64,000 nt of DNA. It comes from Dryomyza anilis. Its lineage: Eukaryota > Arthropoda > Insecta > Diptera > Dryomyzidae. This document shows, in pieces, positions 10,767 through 21,939 of the stretch (position 1 is the stretch's first letter; every line of letters starts with the position of its first letter). The position numbers were made by a program, and so were the translations under genes. The notes below the pieces were generated by a model, which saw only the letters and a list, made by a program, of their open reading frames with translations, was not told the origin of the DNA and searched no databases. The stretch lies in the NCBI GenBank assembly GCA_951804985.1, contig OX638130.1, positions 81,648,583-81,712,582 on the forward strand. Reading direction: 5' to 3'.

Positions 10767-11262
10767 TTTTTGGCAAGGTCGAGGCAATTCAGAAACATTT
10801 TCTCGACATATTTCAAACAGACAAAGGCGGAGTTTGTATCAAAAGCTGTCTGTTTTCTGTCCATTCTCAAAATATGGAATGAATCTGCCATTAAAATGCC
10901 ATCAAATTTTACAACCTCCCGAGACAAAATTTTTGGAATTTTTCTGAAATATTTCGGGCATATTTCCGGCAAACGCACAGCTAAATGGAATATCTTGGGG
11001 AGTTTAAAGCAGGTTGTAAATTTTTGTCAAATCTTTATGGCAGATTCACGTCATATTTGGGAACGGGCAGAAAACAGCAAGCTTTTGATAAAAACTCCGC
11101 CTTTGTCTGTTTGAAATATGTCGAGGAAATGTTTCTGAACTGCCTCGATCCAGCCAAAAACTTTGTCTAGGGCTGCTATACACTTCCCAAGATATTCTGT
11201 ACGTTTACCGGAAATATACCCGAAATATTTCCGAAAAATGCCAGAAATTTTGTTTGGGTTAC
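10767..11262. repeat. Interleaved inverted repeats (A-B-A'-B')
   Basis: Segment A (10767-10920; CAAGGTCGAGGCAATTCAG, ACAGACAAAGGCGGAGTTT) reappears inverted at 11010-11168 (AAACTCCGCCTTTGTCTGT, GAACTGCCTCGATC). Segment B (10922-11000; TGAAATATTTCGGGCATATT) reappears inverted at 11187-11262 (AATATACCCGAAATATTTCC). The order A, B, A', B' is not that of a simple palindrome, which would be A, B, B', A'. A weaker relative of A' lies at 52700-52840. Several frames of 60 to 114 codons run through it on both strands; they reflect the repeat. Confidence 0.75.
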
Positions 11263-11371
11263 TTTTTTTTATATACTTTAAATTTTAGTTATTTTATTTT
11301 TTTTAACATTATATTTTATTTTATTCCACCCTTGCATGCGTGCATTATAATTACTTGGAAGACACTTATAA

Positions 11372-11500
11372 TGCTTTTGATTTTTCGAAAAACAGTCTAC
11401 GAATTATAGTCGCATTAGTTGCAGCTTGTAAATAAGTCTCGTGACAATGGTGCCACCTAGTGCATTTTCGCTTCACTAGCGATATGCTAAACAGAGACAC
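11372..11500 (-). repeat. Dispersed repeat shared with 15790-15905
   Basis: On the minus strand: TGCACTAGGTGGCACCATT, then GCAGCAACTAATGCG-like and TATAATTCGTAGAC before a TTTTTCGA run. The plus strand at 15815-15905 has TGCACTAGATGGCGCCATA, GCAGCTAATGCGTC and TATAATTCGTAGACCC in the same order. The TE family is unknown. Confidence 0.6.
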
Positions 11501-11585
11501 AATCCGTCTCCTCATGCAGACCTTTAGAGCTATCACAGAACTTGTCTTCAAGATACAGTCCTCAGTCGGTACCAATAGACCGGTC
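11500..11585 (+). repeat. Second single arm of the hairpin family
   Basis: CCTTTAGAGCTATCACAGAA, CTTCAAGATACAG and GTACCAATAG follow the pattern of 10637-10690 (CTTTAGACCTATCACAGGAC, CAATAG) in the same orientation. The two may bound one composite element of about 1 kb. Confidence 0.5.
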
Positions 11586-11600
11586 GCACTTTCTCCCGCA

Positions 11601-12282
11601 GTGTAGTAAGTACCTATTTAAAAACTTTGTCCAGCCTTAGTAATATTACTATGGTATTTTATACCATCTTAGATTTCAAGCCATGTTTCAGCTAATAAAC
11701 TATGACAGATTTAATTAATTTGCTGATCGCAGTGCATGTTGCTGTGCATTAAAAATAAAACGAGCAACAATTTATAAAACAAATAAAGGAGAAATGGAAA
11801 ATGCGGTGTTGCCTTGGCGTAGAATGTGTTGCACATATAGTGCAGCATTTAGAATTCTCTTTCGGCGCGCTGTCAAGAAATTTAAATTATTATTTTTACG
11901 CCTTTTTTCTGTCACACCGTCGCGTCGCGTTGACTACCTGCTGGCTTCACTGCCAAACATAATCAGATGCAGGTGAAAATGTATGAACAGACACACACTC
12001 GCACTATACGCTTGCTCTAATTTGCAACGGTGGCAGCATAGCCACGTGAGTCAAATTTATACCCTACGTTCAGTGATACCAAAAGTTTTAAAACGTTAGT
12101 TTGGACTATTTTCTCGACAACCAATAATTATCTTATTGTTTATTATTATATCATAAATTCCTAAAAAAAATCTTCAAAAATATAAAGTTCTAATACCCAC
12201 TTTCTGTATTTCGAAATTTGACGGCAAAGTTCATATTTCATGTTACTTGACTTTTAAAATTTTGAAATTTATTTAAAATTTT
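11601..12282. other. AT-rich stretch, nothing recognised
   Basis: A short GC-richer patch around 11800-12050 shows GCGCGCTGTC and CGTCGCGTCGCG but no frame with recognisable features. Confidence 0.35.
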
Positions 12283-12389
12283 CCCAAGAAACAAAACGGT
12301 CCATAAACGGTGCCATATACGGAACAGCAATACGGAATACGATTCCGTAAACGTTCCGTTTTCTGGATACGAATACGGTCCAGTGAACG

Positions 12390-12660
12390 GATAAAGAGGA
12401 ACATCGAAACGGATTTCGAATCCGTTGAGAGTACGTTTCGACGGTACGTTAACGGACCGTCATACTGGATTACAAACGGTGTGAGTCCGTCGAGAATACG
12501 TTTCGGCGGTACGTTTACGGACCGTCAAACTGGATGAAATACGGAGTGCATCCGTTGATATTACGTTTAGACGGTCCCTTAATGGACCGCCATTCTGGAC
12601 AAAATACGGAGTGAGTCCGTTGAGAATGCGTTTCGACGGTCCGTTAACGTACGGTAAATC
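12390..12660. repeat. ~65-bp tandem repeat in ACGG-rich element
   Basis: About four degenerate units, each with a GTGAGTCCGTYGAGAAT-like start, an ACGTTTCG(A/G)CGGTAC middle and an ACGGACCGTC.(A/T)ACTGGA end. Many internal inverted motifs (ACGGACCGT). Confidence 0.7.
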
Positions 12661-12929
12661 TGTATGAAAAACGGAATGAATAGATTAAAAACACCGTTTT
12701 CATACCATACAATGTATACTAAATGACCTCTTGCATATTTTTATTTTACAAGAAACAAACTTATTATGAATAAAATTGAATATGAAACATACAATGTTTA
12801 CCAAACAACATAATTGGTGTTAATAATTTTGTAATCTACTGAAATTCCACATGGTATTTCCATCAACGATTTCGTGTCAACAAAGACCAAATCAATAATC
12901 ATTTTATCACTTTAACTGGATTGCAGTTG

Positions 12930-13118
12930 TCATAGGGCTTGCATGAGTCTCCTTGTAAGTGCAATGTTTAGTGATGGACGTTTATCAGGCAAAAAGCCAA
13001 AACAATTTTGCATCACACATTTTCCGCAAACTTTTACCACATTTTCAGGAGCTCTTAGATATAGTCCTATTTGAATTGAAAGACGTTTGAAGCCATCGAA
13101 GAATCTCAAAATATGGAA
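12930..13118 (-). pseudogene. Exon-like 62-codon frame inside a TIR element
   Basis: On the minus strand a clean 3' splice site (ACATACATTTTCAG) ends at 13119. From 13118 a frame of 62 codons is open to TGA at 12930. Parts read FHILRFFDGFKRLSIQIGLY, APENVVKVCGKCVMQNCFGF and DKRPSLNIALTRRLMQAL. A C-x2-C-x4-C motif and balanced composition argue for real coding origin, and the acceptor position fits a terminal exon. It lies in the non-repetitive centre of the element. It could be the last transposase exon or a captured host exon. I do not recognise it. Confidence 0.5.
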
Positions 13119-13306
13119 CTGAAAATGTATGTAAATTCTGCAAAGATGTTTTGAATAAATGTGTATTTTATTTATATTTTATTCACTTATCTTGTTTGGT
13201 CCTCCGAGCTTATTGTTCATGTTCACAAAGTCAAATGAATTGAAATGTACACCAATAACGGAAGAAAATCGGTGCCGTTGAGTTGGAGTATAAACGGAAA
13301 ATTTAC

Positions 13307-13393
13307 GGAGTACTCCGTTTCAACGGAAACATTACGGAGTACTCCGTTTCAACGGAAACATTACGGAGTACTCCGTTTCAACGGTACCGTAAA
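13307..13393. repeat. 29-bp tandem repeat of palindromic units
   Basis: Three units starting at 13307, 13336 and 13365 with period exactly 29, each carrying the palindrome GGAGTACTCC and CCGTTTCAACGG. The copies are nearly identical, so the expansion is recent relative to the rest of the element. Confidence 0.9.
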
Positions 13394-13602
13394 CGACTAC
13401 AACAAAACGCAAATCTTGCGGAGTTATTTAGAAATTCGGAGCAAATCGGAATTCTAACGGAGTCGTCCGATTTGACGGTACGTTAACGGTGCGTAATCGT
13501 ATATGCTACGACGGATACAAGCTCAATGATCCGTAAACATGCCGTCAATCACGGTATTGTATTTCCGTGTGTGTCGTATGCTCCGTATAAATGTTTCTTG
13601 GG

Positions 13603-13814
13603 ATGTCACTTTCGTCTAATAAATTATCTTTCGTTTTGAAATACAGAAAGAGGTAGTAAGTTTTTACATATAATATTATTTTTACTATTATTTGAAATAC
13701 GACAATTTTAATTTTAATAATTTCTAATCGTAATTAAAATTTTCGTTTCGATTTAAATGTAATCATAATGAAATCTTAACAGCCTGAGTGTCTATACAAA
13801 GTTGATTTGATATG
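13603..13814. other. AT-rich stretch, nothing recognised
   Basis: Short A/T-rich spacer. Confidence 0.3.
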
Positions 13815-13895
13815 ATTGCAGCGTTGGAGGCTCGATTGTTTAGTGCGTTGGCCTACGAACTGAAAGGTCCCGGGTTCGATCCCAGTGACTGTAAG
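13815..13895 (+). repeat. tRNA-like SINE head fragment
   Basis: GTTTAGTGCGTTGGCC followed by GGTCCCGGGTTCGATCCC. The second part is a near-perfect Pol III B box (GGTTCGATCC) and the spacing to the degenerate A-box region fits a tRNA. It matches the 5' part of the SINE at 35641 (GTTAGTGCGTTGGAC, CCCCGGTTCAAGCC). No acceptor stem closes, so it is not a functional tRNA. Confidence 0.6.
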
Positions 13896-14039
13896 ATCAA
13901 AAAATAGAAATAAGTAATTGAACAAAAACGTCCTTTTTTTCGAAAAAATTATATAACATCAAAACTAATCGGTAGTTTTCGTTTATTTGTACGAAATGAA
14001 AAAATATCAAGGTACTACTATGAATTACAAGATGTGTTC

Positions 14040-14470
14040 TACTGTTTTTTAATAAATGTGTAAAAATACAAAAATTTGGAGTATTTTTGAAATTTCTCAA
14101 ATTTCGGATCCGATATCGGAATGATTTTTTTTTTATTTTTTACTACATTGATAGTTATAAGAAATATGATAGTGTTAATGGAGGAGAAATTTAAAATTTA
14201 CTAAGAAATACACAAATGTGTGAAATTAGAATAAAAATGGGAGTTTTTGCCTTCTTATTTCTCAAAAACCGTAGACGATATCGGAAGGTTTTTTTTTTGT
14301 TTTTGACCACATTGATAGTGATCAGAAAATGTTATTCGCACTAACGCTAAAAGCATGCACAAACGTGTGGAATTATAATGGGAGATTTGCCACCTAATCC
14401 GACCAAATACGGATCCGACATAGGAATAATATATTTTTTGTTTTTGACCACAGTGCACGACGGAAAGCGG
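14040..14470 (-). repeat. Helitron-type internal repeats, inverted
   Basis: Reverse complement shows TGATCACTATCAATGTGGTC, GATATCG, GAGAAAT and CTAATTTCACACATTTGTG in the order found in the repeats of the Helitron at 9239-10385. About two and a half units; no Helitron ends were found here. Confidence 0.65.
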
Positions 14471-14730
14471 TGACCGAATCAATAGATTCTTGCAGGATAA
14501 CATTTTTGGTTTTATTTTTTTTATATTTAAAAAAATCAATTTTACATAATTAATTAATTTAATATGTATCTTATTTCAAAATTTAAAAAAAGCAATTTTA
14601 TTCAACGGATCAGAAAAGATAAATGTTGCCGAACTTTTGTTCCAATATATATTGTCATATGAAATGCAATTTCTGTCCTATCTTTCAAGACTCATATCTC
14701 TTAATATTTTGATTCTATATGAAAAATTTC

Positions 14731-14875
14731 ACGTTCGGATTCGGCATTAAACTGTGATCCCACCAATTTGAGTACAAATTTAACACGAACAGCTAAAATG
14801 GAACAGCTAAAATGGAACAGCTAAAATGGACCTATGTGCTTCAAAGTTGTCGCACCAAATTATTGTTATGTATTT
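14731..14875 (+). repeat. SINE 3'-part fragment with a local triplication
   Basis: ACGTTCGGATTCGGCATTAA and CCACCAATTTGAGTACAAAT match the 3' half of the SINE at 35641-35953. The piece AACAGCTAAAATGG is then repeated three times, and GTCGCACCAAATTATTG corresponds to the SINE tail. The 5' head is missing. Confidence 0.65.
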
Positions 14876-15610
14876 GGAATGGAATCTCATTCAAAATATA
14901 ATTTTGACCACTTTTCATTAATATTGTACGGTATTGAGATCACTATGAGATCCGGCAAAAATAACAGACCTCTCATAAAGCATATATCGTACTGTTTTGA
15001 ATGATTTAAACATTTTTGGATCCTACTTATAAATCTGAATTTAGATTCTTTCAAATTTTTGCACAGATCAGTCTATCCTATGCAAAGTTGTAATCAAAAA
15101 TGTATTTAGCCTCAATCAAACTATTTGCAATCCATATTGGACTGAGTAAACTTAGCAGGTTTTTAATTGGAAATTTCTAACTTGGCTAAGCTTAGCTGAT
15201 TTTCAATAACAAAAAATGCTATAAACAGTTTGCAGTAAATAGTATATAGTAAAAAATAATCTTTTAATTGATTTTAGAAACACGGGATAGTTACAAAAAA
15301 ATGTTAAACACTTCAGCCGTAAAACTGACGTATTAGACTTGGCATGTTATGAAGGGTTTATATGGATCGTTGTTTCAAAACTTATTAGTAACAAAACAAG
15401 CGTATTCGAGTCTGCGGTTCAAGCTAATTCCGGTTACTCTCAAACTGTAGTGTAAGCTATGGTCGTCTTAGACCGACCATGAATTTTTGCTGTTTGCTGC
15501 GTTGCAAACTTCCATCCGCATTGTTTTTACTACTGGTAGAGCATTTATTTGTTGCATTCGTATTTGTTTAGCCTTTATTGTTGGTGTTGTGCGCTGTTGC
15601 CGTTTTCACT
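14876..15610. other. AT-rich stretch, nothing firm
   Basis: A short hairpin GGTCGTCTTAGACCGACC at 15461-15478 resembles the subterminal hairpin of mini-me-like elements, so a lost copy may have ended here. No gene. Confidence 0.3.
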
Positions 15611-16145
15611 ACACTCAAAATAAAAAGTTTGCTATTTTGCATTTAGAGTTTGCTATTAATAATATCAAACTCTAAATGCAAAATTTTACAAAAAATTTAA
15701 TTTGAATTTACAGCATACTTTATTTGCAATAGCGAACTGTTTGCTTGGAATCTTAGTTCTGCTAGTTTGCAGAAAATCGCGCTTGTGTCGCTAGAGTGCA
15801 TTTCGCTGGTATAGCTAACATGCACTAGATGGCGCCATATTCACCAGAGTCATTTGCACGCTGCAGCTAATGCGTCTATAATTCGTAGACCCTTTTTCGA
15901 CAACATTTTTATATAAAACATATATTTCTCCTACGTAATAAAAATGCACGCATGAAAAAGTGAAATAGTTAGAAAAAGGTGAATGCTAAAAATGTCTACA
16001 CTAATAACATAAAAAAAAGTTTGCTAAAACAACAAACTGTAATTTGCTGTTTCTGCAAAACCCGGCGATTTCTTCTTTTCAGCCAACTATTATTGCTTTT
16101 TAGCAACCTTTTATGCTACTCTTGCAGACTTTTTATTTTGAGTGT
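15611..16145. mobile_element. MITE with 21-bp TIR
   Basis: Left end ACACTCAAAATAAAAAGTTT; right end, inverted, ACACTCAAAATAAAAAGTCT. The total is about 535 bases with no coding. Next to the left end lies a perfect hairpin (15634-15684) with a 19-base stem ATTTTGCATTTAGAGTTTG. The element also contains a copy of the repeat shared with 11372-11500. No clear target duplication. Its right end provides the stop codon of a long but spurious minus-strand frame. Confidence 0.7.
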
Positions 16146-16985
16146 AAGTTTCACGTAGCTCAGCGCACGTTTCTCGAGCTGCATAGCTGGCTGTTGTTGT
16201 TGCTGTTGTTGTACAAAGTGTACGCAAAGTAAACCAACTCGTTGCCAACTTCACTGTGCAATTTGTTTTTGCAGTTGTTGTTAGCTTTTGTGTTAAAATT
16301 AAATATTTTCTCCATTCATTTGTTAATCTAACTAAATTGTGAGGCAGCGGAAGAAGCGAAAGCAACAGAGGAGGCAGCAGCGTAGGCAGCAAGCATGACG
16401 GGACAACAACGAAAATTAATACAAAAACAATATTACGAAAAGTGTGTGCATCACAACCAGAACGGCAACGTAACATCAGCAACACATAGTTACGTCGCCA
16501 ACGTAACGATGACGTCGAGTGCCCCAGGCAGGCAGGCGGAAACGTGTTTTGCTTGACTTCCGGTGTGTGGAACGTGCGTCTGAGAGTGAGTAAGTGCTGT
16601 GCCCGTGTGTGTGTGTGTGCGTCAGTGTTGTGCACGCATTTTTGCCAACACTTGCACTGCTTTTGGAGGCACACAGAGTTGCCAGCCGTTTGTTTAAAAG
16701 TTGCATGGCCAACGCCATGAACTGTCATCCACGTCATGATATTGTTTGGGTAGCCCTTGTTGTCGTCGCGGTTCATGTTGTTGTTATTGTTGCTTCTGCT
16801 GTGAACCATGCGTAAATGTTGCTCTGTGTGCTGTACGCTGCACGGAAAAGTTAAATTAAAAATTTCCGTTTGTTCCATTTTTCTTGTCGTTATCCTTGTT
16901 CTTGTTGTTGTTGTTATTGTAGTTGTTGTTCTGAACTCTAAATTTATTATTTTTCTTTTGTCTGAATAACAAAGTTGTAGCAGAG
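16146..16985. other. GC-richer island with GTT/GTTGTT tracts
   Basis: Contains TTGTTGTTGCTGTTGTTG (16193-16210), a (GT)n run near 16605, GTTGTTATTGTTGC tracts near 16780 and 16900, and CpG-containing segments. The composition is typical of Drosophila-like non-coding DNA. A minus-strand frame of 255 codons (16111-16878) spans it but is low-complexity and runs into the neighbouring MITE, so it is not called. Confidence 0.4.
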
Positions 16986-17450
16986 ATTAAAGGGTCCGCA
17001 AAGTGCACGCGACACAAGTTTTCGTTTAAAGGCTAAAATAACATAAAAAAAATAATCGAGAATTTGAAGAATTCATATTTGTCTGTTTTAATTTTAATTT
17101 AAAATATAATCAGCTCTGAATAACTTTTGATCCGAAATAAAATTATTTTTCATACAAAATTTATTACGAGGAAAAATTACGAGGCATATTTTTTTTAATT
17201 TGAATAAAAAAAATTGTACAATTTTTAAAGATTGTTCCTGTGCATTTAACTTTAATAATTTATTGAAATTGTACAAATTTAAAAAATGCGAGGTGGTTTC
17301 TGCAGCAAATCACCAATTTATTTCCCCAGCTAAAAATACCTCAAAATCACTTTTGTTGGATGAAAATCAGCTCAATTGAAAAAATTTATTTTTTATTATT
17401 TTGAAAGATTTGTCTACGAGAAAATAAAAATAAAGAACTTCGTATTCAAC
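16986..17450. other. AT-rich stretch, nothing recognised
   Basis: No repeat or frame of note. Confidence 0.35.
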
Positions 17451-17729
17451 TGTACCTCTTTACAGATATAATGCGGGTATTCGTCCGCTGAATCTTATAT
17501 ATAGAGAGTTCCGAGCAGTGTGCTGACATTTTGAAAGTTGAAACAACCTTCAAGTGATGTCAGTGTCCGTATGAGTTAGATTAATTTCATTATTCTGAAA
17601 GCATCGATTTTCTTCGTTTTTTCAAGCACCCACACTTCTTCGTTAATGAAAGTTAGAACTCTTAATTGTGAAGCGAATTTGTTAACATATTTGTTGAATT
17701 AAATAAATAAACTCTATTTAATATCACAC
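17451..17729 (+). mobile_element. Possible solo LTR
   Basis: A segment starting TGTACC and ending ATCACACA holds, in LTR order, a TATA box (TTATATATAG, 17495-17504), a C/G-mixed leader with GAGCAGTGTGCTGAC, and AATAAATAAAC near the 3' end as a poly(A) signal. No flanking target duplication and no partner LTR were found, so this is a weak call. Confidence 0.25.
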
Positions 17730-18130
17730 ACAGAAAAATGTGTCTTTTGGCATGAGGTTGGAAGAATGAAACAGTTAGTTGTATCAACTAATTTCATGCG
17801 GTTAAATCGAATGCTTTACAAATTTACTGGCGGTACTGCCATATTAGCCTAAACACTTGAAATATTAGTCTATACACACTCCTAATGGTTCTAAATCTGT
17901 ACTAAATTGTTCTAAAACAGTTCGAAATTGATTGCAGAATAAACTACAACTCTTTGTATTTGGACAATAACAACCGACTAAGCGGTTGAAAGAACCGAAT
18001 AAGTTGGATGGCAAAGAGTTGGTTTGCCCAAAAAATCGCTATTCTGTGTGGCATTTTATAAAAATGTTTGATAAAATATATAATAATTACGCTATAATGA
18101 TACAAAATATGCATTACCATATTATATATA
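17730..18130. other. AT-rich stretch, possible MITE debris
   Basis: CACACAGAAAAATGTG near 17727 and AGTTGTATCAACTAA near 17776 recall the MITE-like segment at 33808-34076 (CACACACAAAAAATA, AGTTGTTTCAACTAA). Confidence 0.3.
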
Positions 18131-18418
18131 TGTCGGTGAATCAGAAGGTTAGTGTGTTGGAATACCAGCCAAAACGTCGCTGGTTCGAACACCAGCCAAT
18201 GCAACATCAAATAAAAAATGGAAAAATGGAAAATGTTTTTCTATACCGCGCTACCTCTCGGCAGATAATGGCAAACCTCCGAGAGTCAAAACATCAGCCA
18301 TGAAAATATATGATTCGGCGTTACAAATGTAACACACTTAAATGGTGGACAGTACGACCTATAATCTTCAGAACTGTATCGTCAAACTATTCTTATAACT
18401 ATTATTAATAGGATTATA
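18131..18418 (+). mobile_element. tRNA-derived SINE, diverged copy
   Basis: Head: GTTAGTGTGTTGGAATACC, then GTCGCTGGTTCGAACACC with a good B box. Body: TTTTTCTATACCGCGCTACC, ATGGCAAACCTCCGAGAGTC, GATTCGGCGTTAC. Tail: CAAACTATTCTTATAAC. The order matches the copy at 35641-35953 throughout, with clear divergence. It is transcribed, if at all, by Pol III and mobilised by a LINE. Confidence 0.8.
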
Positions 18419-19740
18419 GGAAGGGTTCAGTTTTATTATTTTCGAGGTCATTTGTAATTGTCTCGTTAGAAATCTTGACTGTTACATTAATTTTAGGTAT
18501 AATTTTAGGACTGATTTAAATATTTGAGTTTGTTCTACTTTATATCTTGAGTATGACAAAAGATTTCAAAAAACCTACCTCAAAAATCATTTTAAAATTT
18601 TAAATATAGAGAAAGCAATCATTGTGTTAAAAGGGAATGCTGATTGTTGTTTACCATATACACTCCAATGAAAATTTGTTATTTCAGTGAAAATTTGTTA
18701 ATTCAATAATTAATTTGAATTTTAATAAAATTTAGTAAAAAAGTAATGAATTTAAATACTTTTCGACACATTTTTCACCCGTAGCATTTTATTATTTAAA
18801 TTGAATACTTTTAATACGTACGAAATAATATTAAATACTTTATATTTAATTTAAAATACTGTTTGTATTTAATTTTAATATGTCGCTTTTTTCTTAGTGT
18901 AGATATATGTATAACCTTGTGGACCGGATGTTCGTTATTGCGCTGCAACCTCCGTTTTGTCCTACATTAAATGGGTGAATATCCAGCAAGTGAAGGAGCA
19001 ATTCATATGAAAATTATTTATGTTCATGTTTTCTAATTAATTGTTAATTTATTTTGTGTGTGCATCTGCCAATTTTTGTATTGGGGTTGTCGCTGTTAGA
19101 CAATCTGTTGTTTAAATATCACACTCTTAAAGAATACATGGAAAAATTGTGTAAATTATGAAACAAATAAATAGTACTAATATACTATCGTAAAGTTATA
19201 AAATATTTTTACGAATGAAATTTGGTTGAATTTTGGTATTTTAAGAAAACATTTGTAAAATCAAAACTCAAAAATAATTCGTACATTTTATAACATTTAA
19301 GTATTACAAATATTAACTAATGAGACGACTATAGTAATTAAAAACAATTTTAAATGTTAATGGGATTCCCCAACCAATCACATTACAGGATTTATTAAAT
19401 TTTATTAATACTTCCATCAAACTCATACTCGCAATAATTACGACTTTATAATTATTTCGAGTAACAGTTTAATAAAATTAAATAAAAAATTGGATGCAAA
19501 AATATATGTTTATATACACTGAGATAAAAGTGACATAACAAAATTATGAAACATTTTTTTAGCCTGTATTTAAATACTATTGTTATAAAAACTAATGTTA
19601 ATAAAATTGTACACAAAAATGATTATTCACGTAATAAATTTGAAATTTATTAGAATTTTTTAATAAGAAATTTGTTAAGTATACCGTGCGACAGTATTTT
19701 GTAAACTTGACATAATCGCAATGTACACAGAAAAAAATAA
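18419..19740. other. AT-rich stretch
   Basis: At 18658-18902 a possible small MITE has inverted ends (ACACTCCAATGAAAA, and inverted ACACTAAGAAAAAAG) around TAAATACTTT repeats; the match is too short to call. The rest is featureless A/T-rich DNA. Confidence 0.3.
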
Positions 19741-21583
19741 TCGACGTAAATACAGCAATCAAAATTAATTGTACACCATTCATTGGTCTAGCAATGATAT
19801 TATTGTCTTTTTCATGTATTGAGCAAACACATTCGCTAAAAATGTTATTTGCGTCCAAAAATATACCAATAAATGATTTTGCTAAAGTATCAAATTATTT
19901 AATTGGTATAGCTGACGTTTTAAAAGCATTTTTGTATTTTCACAATATTCTTATAATTCTTTTATAGTTTATTAAAGAAGAATAATATAAATTCATGTGA
20001 AAGTATATAACAAATATACTTTTCTGATGATGAAGCATTATTTAATATGAAACTATTGCCATCATCATCATTTTCAACGACACCAATAGGGTATGATCAA
20101 ACTCTATATGCGTTTCTTTTGACATGAACCAAATGTGAATGATATGCGCGCCAACCGCCAACTCAAAATTCTAAGTGAATTCCACCAATTTCACGAATTC
20201 TACTAAATTCACCAGCGCTGTAAGCGAGTACACGAACACACAGTTTTTTCAGATCAGTTCGTTTACGGTTTTTATTTGCATTTAAAATACAAATGCATAT
20301 CCTATCTTCATAAATAAAAAACTATATGATTTTTTGTGCCACATTTGAATAAAATTTCAATCATTTATAGTAGCTGAGATCTTTCTAAGTATAATTCTGA
20401 AAACGGTTTTCCAATTTCAATTCATTTAAACCTTTTATTCAAATTTGAAATGCTACTACTTAATAGATTTTTAAAATTTCTTAAATTAAAATTTGATGAT
20501 ACTAAAGCATTTAATATGCAAAAAAAGCCGTATTGGGAATTGATATCAGAAAACCGTTTTCATATTCATATTCAGAAATGTCTCAGCCATGAAGTACATC
20601 CAACCTTTTTTAGATGTTCGACTAAAAATTTATATATTTCAAATGCAGATAATAATCGTAAATGAATTGATCTAAAAATACAGTTTTCGCACAAATTCTC
20701 ATAATCGTCTTTAGTTTTACGTGTCCAGTGTGCAAATTGTTTTCGGTAATATATAGAAATACTATATCAGATACAAAATATAAAATTTGGCACACTTAAA
20801 ATTTTTGGGAAAGCCTTCTTTAACTACATAAAAGAGATTTCAATGAAGGGTCCCTGGAAAATTTTAGTTGGTCTATGCACAGAAAAAAAAATCGTAAATA
20901 TAGCCAAAAAGATACATCAACACAATCAAATTATTGTTAAAACTGCGCCGACTAAACTATTGATTGTATTTGCGTACACATTCTTCATATTAGCAATCGC
21001 ATTTGCTGGCAACAGCTATGTGTATTCGCATACCGCGTTGATGTTAAAGCAGTGCGTGGTCGCTATAGCAGTGCGTGCTGTGCGTTCGTGTACTCGCTTA
21101 CAGCGCTGGTGAAATTAGAGGAATAGGTGAAATTGGTGGAATTAGATTTGAATTGGAATTTATAGTTGGCGGTTGGCGCACACATCAGTTCACATTTGGT
21201 TCATGTCAAAAGAAACGCTTATAGAGTCTGATCATACTCTATTGGTGTCGTTGAAAATAATAATGATGGCAATAGTTGCATATTTAATTATGCTTCATCA
21301 TCAGAAAAGCATATTTGTTATATACTTTCACATGAATTTATATTATTCTTCTTTAATAAACTATAAAAGAATTATAAGAATATTGTGAAAATACAAAAAT
21401 GCTTTTAAAACGTCGACCATACCAATTAAATAATTTGCTACTTAAGCAAAATCATTTATTGGTATATTTTTGGACGCAAATAACATTTTTAATGTGTTTG
21501 CTCAATACATGAAAATGGCAAAAATGTCATTGCTAGACTAATGAATGGTGTACAATTAATTTTGATTGCTGTATTTACGTCGA
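19741..21583. mobile_element. Foldback element with ~500-bp arms
   Basis: Left arm 19741-20241 and right arm 21079-21583 are inverted copies over their full length. TCGACGTAAATACAGCAATC pairs with GATTGCTGTATTTACGTCGA at the outer ends, and GCGCTGTAAGCGAGTACACG pairs with CGTGTACTCGCTTACAGCGC at the inner ends. The spacer is 837 bases without recognised coding. Small indels separate the arms. No target duplication was fixed. Such structures are typical of foldback-type non-autonomous elements; transcription would give very long dsRNA. Confidence 0.85.
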
Positions 21584-21939
21584 TAGACCAATAGGTCTAT
21601 GTGACTTGGTCTATGTGAGTTGGTTAGTGCAATGGACGACTTACCACAGGGCCACGAATGATAAAAATTTAAAACTCTAAAAACGAAGATGGGCTCATAA
21701 TCCCGAAATCATATTTAATCCGAATACTCTTGACTTTTTTTTCGAATTTTGAGAAGAAACTTTTTCGTCTGACTAATTAGGACACAAGTTTCCAAAATAT
21801 GTCATTTACTTTTTTAAGAAGTGTAAGGATATGCCAGGACAATGGAATGAAATCAATTTGGTATTTATGCGCGATTTTATAAAAAAATGGTTTAGGTACT
21901 GAAACCATATCAATGTTCGTAAGAAAAGGCGTGTTTTTC
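21584..21939. other. Short spacer between two elements
   Basis: Contains GACCAATAGGTCTATGTGAC-like repeats of GTCTATGTGA at 21583-21620. No gene. Confidence 0.4.

Larger units (their letters stand above)
12283..13602. mobile_element. ACGG-rich TIR element carrying an exon-like frame
   Basis: The ends are perfect 10-base inverted repeats: CCCAAGAAAC at 12283 and GTTTCTTGGG ending at 13602. Subterminal zones on both sides are rich in ACGG, CCGT and CGTTTACGG, in two tandem blocks: a unit of about 65 bases (12390-12660) with AGTCCGTYGAGAATRCGTTT, and a 29-base unit (13307-13385). The centre (about 12680-13240) is ordinary A/T-rich DNA and holds a minus-strand exon-like frame. No target duplication was found. 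The superfamily is unknown. CpG is unusually frequent for this window. Confidence 0.75.

Noticed and set aside
16111..16878. 255-codon minus-strand frame, the longest in the window
   Set aside because: Composition is low-complexity (runs of N, T, L, P, V), the plus strand is rich in GTT repeats that avoid stops on the other strand, no domain is visible, and the stop codon is supplied by the right end of the adjoining MITE.
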